Source: Amycolatopsis thermoflava N1165 (lineage in GTDB: Bacteria; Actinomycetota; Actinomycetes; Mycobacteriales; Pseudonocardiaceae). Taken from it: a stretch of 64,000 bases of DNA. The stretch covers positions 4,067,560 to 4,131,559 of the forward strand of contig NZ_KI421511.1 of NCBI RefSeq assembly GCF_000473265.1, in the 5' to 3' direction. Position 1 is the first letter of the stretch, and the number at the start of each line of letters is the position of its first letter. Shown in pieces: positions 61,600 to 64,000 of this stretch. The notes under the pieces are model-generated. The model ran no database searches. It was given only the letters and a program-made list of their open reading frames with translations, and was not told the origin of the DNA. The translations under genes were made by a program, and so were the position numbers.

Positions 61600-62589
61600 G
61601 TGAAGCCTCTGTCCGATGTCGCGTTGTCCGTGCTGGACCTGTCCCCCATCCCGAGCGGCGCGGACGCGCGCACCGCGCTCCGCGGATCCGTCGAGCTGGC
61701 CCGGCACGCCGAGCGGCTCGGCTACCGCCGGTTCTGGGTGGCCGAGCACCACAACATGCCGGGCGTGGCGAGCTCGGCCACGACCGTCCTGATGAGCCAC
61801 GTCGCGGCGGCCACCGAGACCATCCGCGTCGGTTCCGGCGGCATCATGCTGCCCAACCACGCGCCGCTCGTGGTGGCCGAGCAGTTCGGGATGCTGGAGG
61901 CCTTCCACCCCGGCCGCATCGACCTCGGCATCGGCCGCGCGCCCGGCACCGACCAGCGCACGGCGCTCGCGCTGCGCCGGTCCCCGCAGGCGCTGGGCGC
62001 GGACGACTTCCCGCAACAGCTGACCGAGCTGATGGGCTACTTCGACGGCGAGGGCGCGGTGCGCGCGGTGCCGAGGTACAAGCCGCCGGTGTGGCTGCTC
62101 GGGTCGAGCGGGTTCAGCGCGCGGCTGGCCGGCTCGCTCGGCTTGCCGTTCGCGTTCGCCCACCACTTCAGCGCCCGCAACACGATCCCGGCGGTCGAGC
62201 TGTACCGCGAGTCGTTCCGGCCGTCGGAGGCGCTGTCCGAGCCGTACGTGATGCTCGGCGCGGCGGTGATCTGCGCCGACACCGACGAGCAGGCGCGGTG
62301 GCTGGCCGGGCCGAGCGGCCTGCAGTTCCTGCAGCTGCGCCGCGGCAACCCGATCCCGCTGCCCTCACCCGAGGAGGCCGCCGAGTACCCGTACTCGGAC
62401 ATCGACCGGCACTTCGTGGACGAGCGCCTCGGCACGACGATCCACGGCTCGCCGTCGACCGTCCGGAAGGGCCTGGAGACGCTGGTCGCCGACACCGGAG
62501 CCGACGAGATCATGATCACGACGATGGTCCACGGCGAGGCCGACCGCCTGCGCTCCTACGAGCTGGTGGCCGGCCTCGCCCGCGACTAG
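61600..62589 (+). CDS. Luciferase-like (LLM) flavin oxidoreductase
   Basis: The 329-residue protein has [32 protein letters not shown] and [20 protein letters not shown] then GIGRAPGTD, the typical pattern of the MsnO8-like group of LLM monooxygenases, which bind FMN or F420. HSS-type C-terminal residues are replaced by [15 protein letters not shown] 61600 is taken as start; TTG 61588 is possible and neither has a good ribosome-binding site. A GC hairpin lies directly upstream. The stop TAG is part of CTAG shared with the convergent methyltransferase gene. Substrate unknown. Confidence 0.8.
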   Translation: MKPLSDVALSVLDLSPIPSGADARTALRGSVELARHAERLGYRRFWVAEHHNMPGVASSATTVLMSHVAAATETIRVGSGGIMLPNHAPLVVAEQFGMLEAFHPGRIDLGIGRAPGTDQRTALALRRSPQALGADDFPQQLTELMGYFDGEGAVRAVPRYKPPVWLLGSSGFSARLAGSLGLPFAFAHHFSARNTIPAVELYRESFRPSEALSEPYVMLGAAVICADTDEQARWLAGPSGLQFLQLRRGNPIPLPSPEEAAEYPYSDIDRHFVDERLGTTIHGSPSTVRKGLETLVADTGADEIMITTMVHGEADRLRSYELVAGLARD

Positions 62590-63878
62590 GACAGCCAGGC
62601 GGTGCGCACCGGCGGCATCCCGCTGCCGCCGCGTGCCGTCGGCTTCACGGCGAGGACCTGGTTCACCCCGATCGCGCCGCTTTCGAAGCTCAGCGCGCAC
62701 GCGGCCATGTACAGCCGCCACACGCGGGCCCGTCCGGCGCCGCTCAGGCGAACGGCTTCGTCCCAGTTCGCCTCCAGGTTGGCGACCCACGCGCGCAACG
62801 TGCGCCCGTAGTGCTCGCGCAGCGCCTCGACGTCACGCACCTCGAACCCGGCCTCTTCGAGCGCGCCCGCCATCACGCTGACCGGCTCCAGCTCGCCGTC
62901 CGGGAAGACGTACCGGTCGATGAACGACGTCTTCTGGTTGCGCGGCGGCACCGCCGGGTGCCGCGAGATGGCATGGTTGAGCAGCCGCCCCTCCGGACGC
63001 AGCAACTCGAACAGCGACCTCGCGTACACCGGCAGCATCGACGCGCCCACGTGCTCGGCCATTCCGATGCTGGAGATCGCGTCGAACGGCCCGTCGGACA
63101 CCTCGCGGTAGTCCTGCACCCGGATCTCCACCAGGTCCGACAGGCCCTCCTCGGCGACCCGCTTGCGCGCGAAATCGGCCTGCGCCTGCGACAGCGTGAC
63201 GCCGACCGCGTGCGCGCCGTACTCCTTGGCCGCGTGGATCACGAACGTGCCCCAGCCGCAGCCGACGTCGAGCACCCGCATGCCTTCGCGCAGCCCGAGC
63301 TTGCGCGCGACCAGGTCGACCTTCGCTGTCTGCGCCTCCTCCAGTGTGGTCTCCGGCTTCGCCCACACCGCGCACGAGTACGTCATCGACGGCCCGAGCA
63401 CCAGTGCGTAGAAGTCGTTGCCCACGTCGTAGTGGTGCGAGATGGCGGCCGCGTCGCGACGGCGGGAGTGCATGCGCCCGGCGAGCTTGATCTCCTCGGG
63501 CGGCGGCTTCGGCGGGAACCCGACGATGCCCAGCTTCAGCGCCGCCTTCGCCAGATCGCGCCGCAGCGACCACGTCAGGTCCACGTCGAAGTCGACGTCG
63601 TAGACCAGGTCGTGCAGCCGTTCCAGGGCTGCCACGAACGGCCCCTCGACGTCGAGCTCACCCGCGACGTGCGCCCGTGCGACGCCCAGCTCGTTGGGCG
63701 CCCACAGCAGCCGGCGCAGCGCCCGGCGGTGCCTGATGTGCAGGACCGGCGCGTCCGGCGGGCCGGTTTCACTGCCGTCCCAGCAACGAATCCGGATGGG
63801 GACAACCTGGCCGAGCGCCGTGTGCAGGAGTTCACCAACGGCGCCGGCGACTCCGCCTGCGCTACCCACGAACCTCAT
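62586..63878 (-). CDS. cfa: Cyclopropane-fatty-acid synthase-like methyltransferase
   Basis: The 430-residue SAM-dependent methyltransferase acts on unsaturated acyl chains of phospholipids, or on related lipids. The first 150 residues form the N-terminal lipid-binding part ([20 protein letters not shown]). Catalytic features are [37 protein letters not shown], the SAM loop [27 protein letters not shown] and [14 protein letters not shown]. Length fits the CFA/CMAS family. ATG 63878 is the start. Its stop overlaps the convergent oxidoreductase stop in CTAG. Confidence 0.9.
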   Translation of the reverse strand: MRFVGSAGGVAGAVGELLHTALGQVVPIRIRCWDGSETGPPDAPVLHIRHRRALRRLLWAPNELGVARAHVAGELDVEGPFVAALERLHDLVYDVDFDVDLTWSLRRDLAKAALKLGIVGFPPKPPPEEIKLAGRMHSRRRDAAAISHHYDVGNDFYALVLGPSMTYSCAVWAKPETTLEEAQTAKVDLVARKLGLREGMRVLDVGCGWGTFVIHAAKEYGAHAVGVTLSQAQADFARKRVAEEGLSDLVEIRVQDYREVSDGPFDAISSIGMAEHVGASMLPVYARSLFELLRPEGRLLNHAISRHPAVPPRNQKTSFIDRYVFPDGELEPVSVMAGALEEAGFEVRDVEALREHYGRTLRAWVANLEANWDEAVRLSGAGRARVWRLYMAACALSFESGAIGVNQVLAVKPTARGGSGMPPVRTAWLS

Positions 63879-63908
63879 TCAAGCACGCGCCGCGCGAAAT
63901 CGCTTGTA

Positions 63909-64000
63909 TTAGCGAAGTAATTCACCAATGGTGTGCAGCACGGGTGCCAGAATCGCCAGTTCCTCCCGTTTGCCGGAAACGCATTCGGTGACGCCCGCGC
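63909..64000 (-). CDS. C-terminal part of an unidentified protein (cut by window edge)
   Basis: Thirty codons end at a TAA (63909-63911). The translation ends REELAILAPVLHTIGELLR, an amphipathic helix of the kind that closes MarR- or HxlR-type regulators, but this is too short to identify. It would be transcribed toward the cfa gene, with 30 bp between them. Confidence 0.45.
   Translation of the reverse strand, partial: AGVTECVSGKREELAILAPVLHTIGELLR

Noticed and set aside
61292-61673. Minus-strand open frames upstream of the clamp-like gene that might supply clamp domain 1
   Set aside because: Their translations do not resemble clamp domain 1, and the TTG at 61291 has a better ribosome-binding site.

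Overview
The window is high-GC chromosomal DNA from an actinomycete, most likely in Pseudonocardiales and perhaps Amycolatopsis-like. The evidence is the very GC-rich third codon positions and frequent GTG/TTG starts. It also carries an F420-type (DDN) flavoprotein, a mycothiol-enzyme-like (MDMPI) protein, a SepIVA-type coiled-coil protein, a class II HelD helicase and a type VII secretion substrate operon. No tRNA, rRNA, CRISPR array, insertion sequence or prophage gene is visible.

1-18 kb is a purine catabolism region. Allantoicase and allantoinase run left. A small HTH regulator, OHCU decarboxylase, HIU hydrolase, uricase and an NCS2 permease run right. After an alpha/beta hydrolase-TetR pair and a DDN protein come a three-subunit xanthine dehydrogenase operon with an 8-oxoguanine deaminase inside it, a divergent PucR regulator, malate synthase with a CitE-like partner, and an IclR regulator. 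Together they can take (oxo)guanine, hypoxanthine or xanthine through urate and allantoin to ureidoglycolate, and condense the resulting glyoxylate into malate. Ureidoglycolate lyase, urease and the molybdenum-cofactor chaperone are not in the window.

18-22 kb is a five-gene, translationally coupled operon with two type VII secretion substrate-like proteins, a YbaB-like protein, an LpqN-like protein and a membrane protein, but no ESX machinery.

22-57 kb is a conserved left-running housekeeping backbone: rsmD, coaD, sepIVA, yceD, rpmF, rnc, mutM, acyP, smc, ftsY. Accessory blocks are inserted in it: anmK with a sodium symporter and an MDMPI-like gene, plus a secreted GH172-family glycosidase; the complete kdpFABCDE potassium system; asnB; idi; an alcohol dehydrogenase and large LuxR-type regulator; and a secreted guanyl-specific RNase.

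57-64 kb holds HelD, a lipoprotein solute-binding protein, a short sliding-clamp paralogue lacking domain 1, a luciferase-like oxidoreductase and a cyclopropane-fatty-acid synthase-like methyltransferase. A partial gene lies at the right edge.

Strong hairpin terminators sit at 6978-7019, 18315-18345, 22129-22157, 46257-46294 and 49070-49103. Non-coding oddities include degenerate ~21-bp tandem repeats at two places, a perfect 34-bp direct repeat beside a 26-base C run, and a C-rich, G/T-poor tract that could serve Rho-dependent termination.
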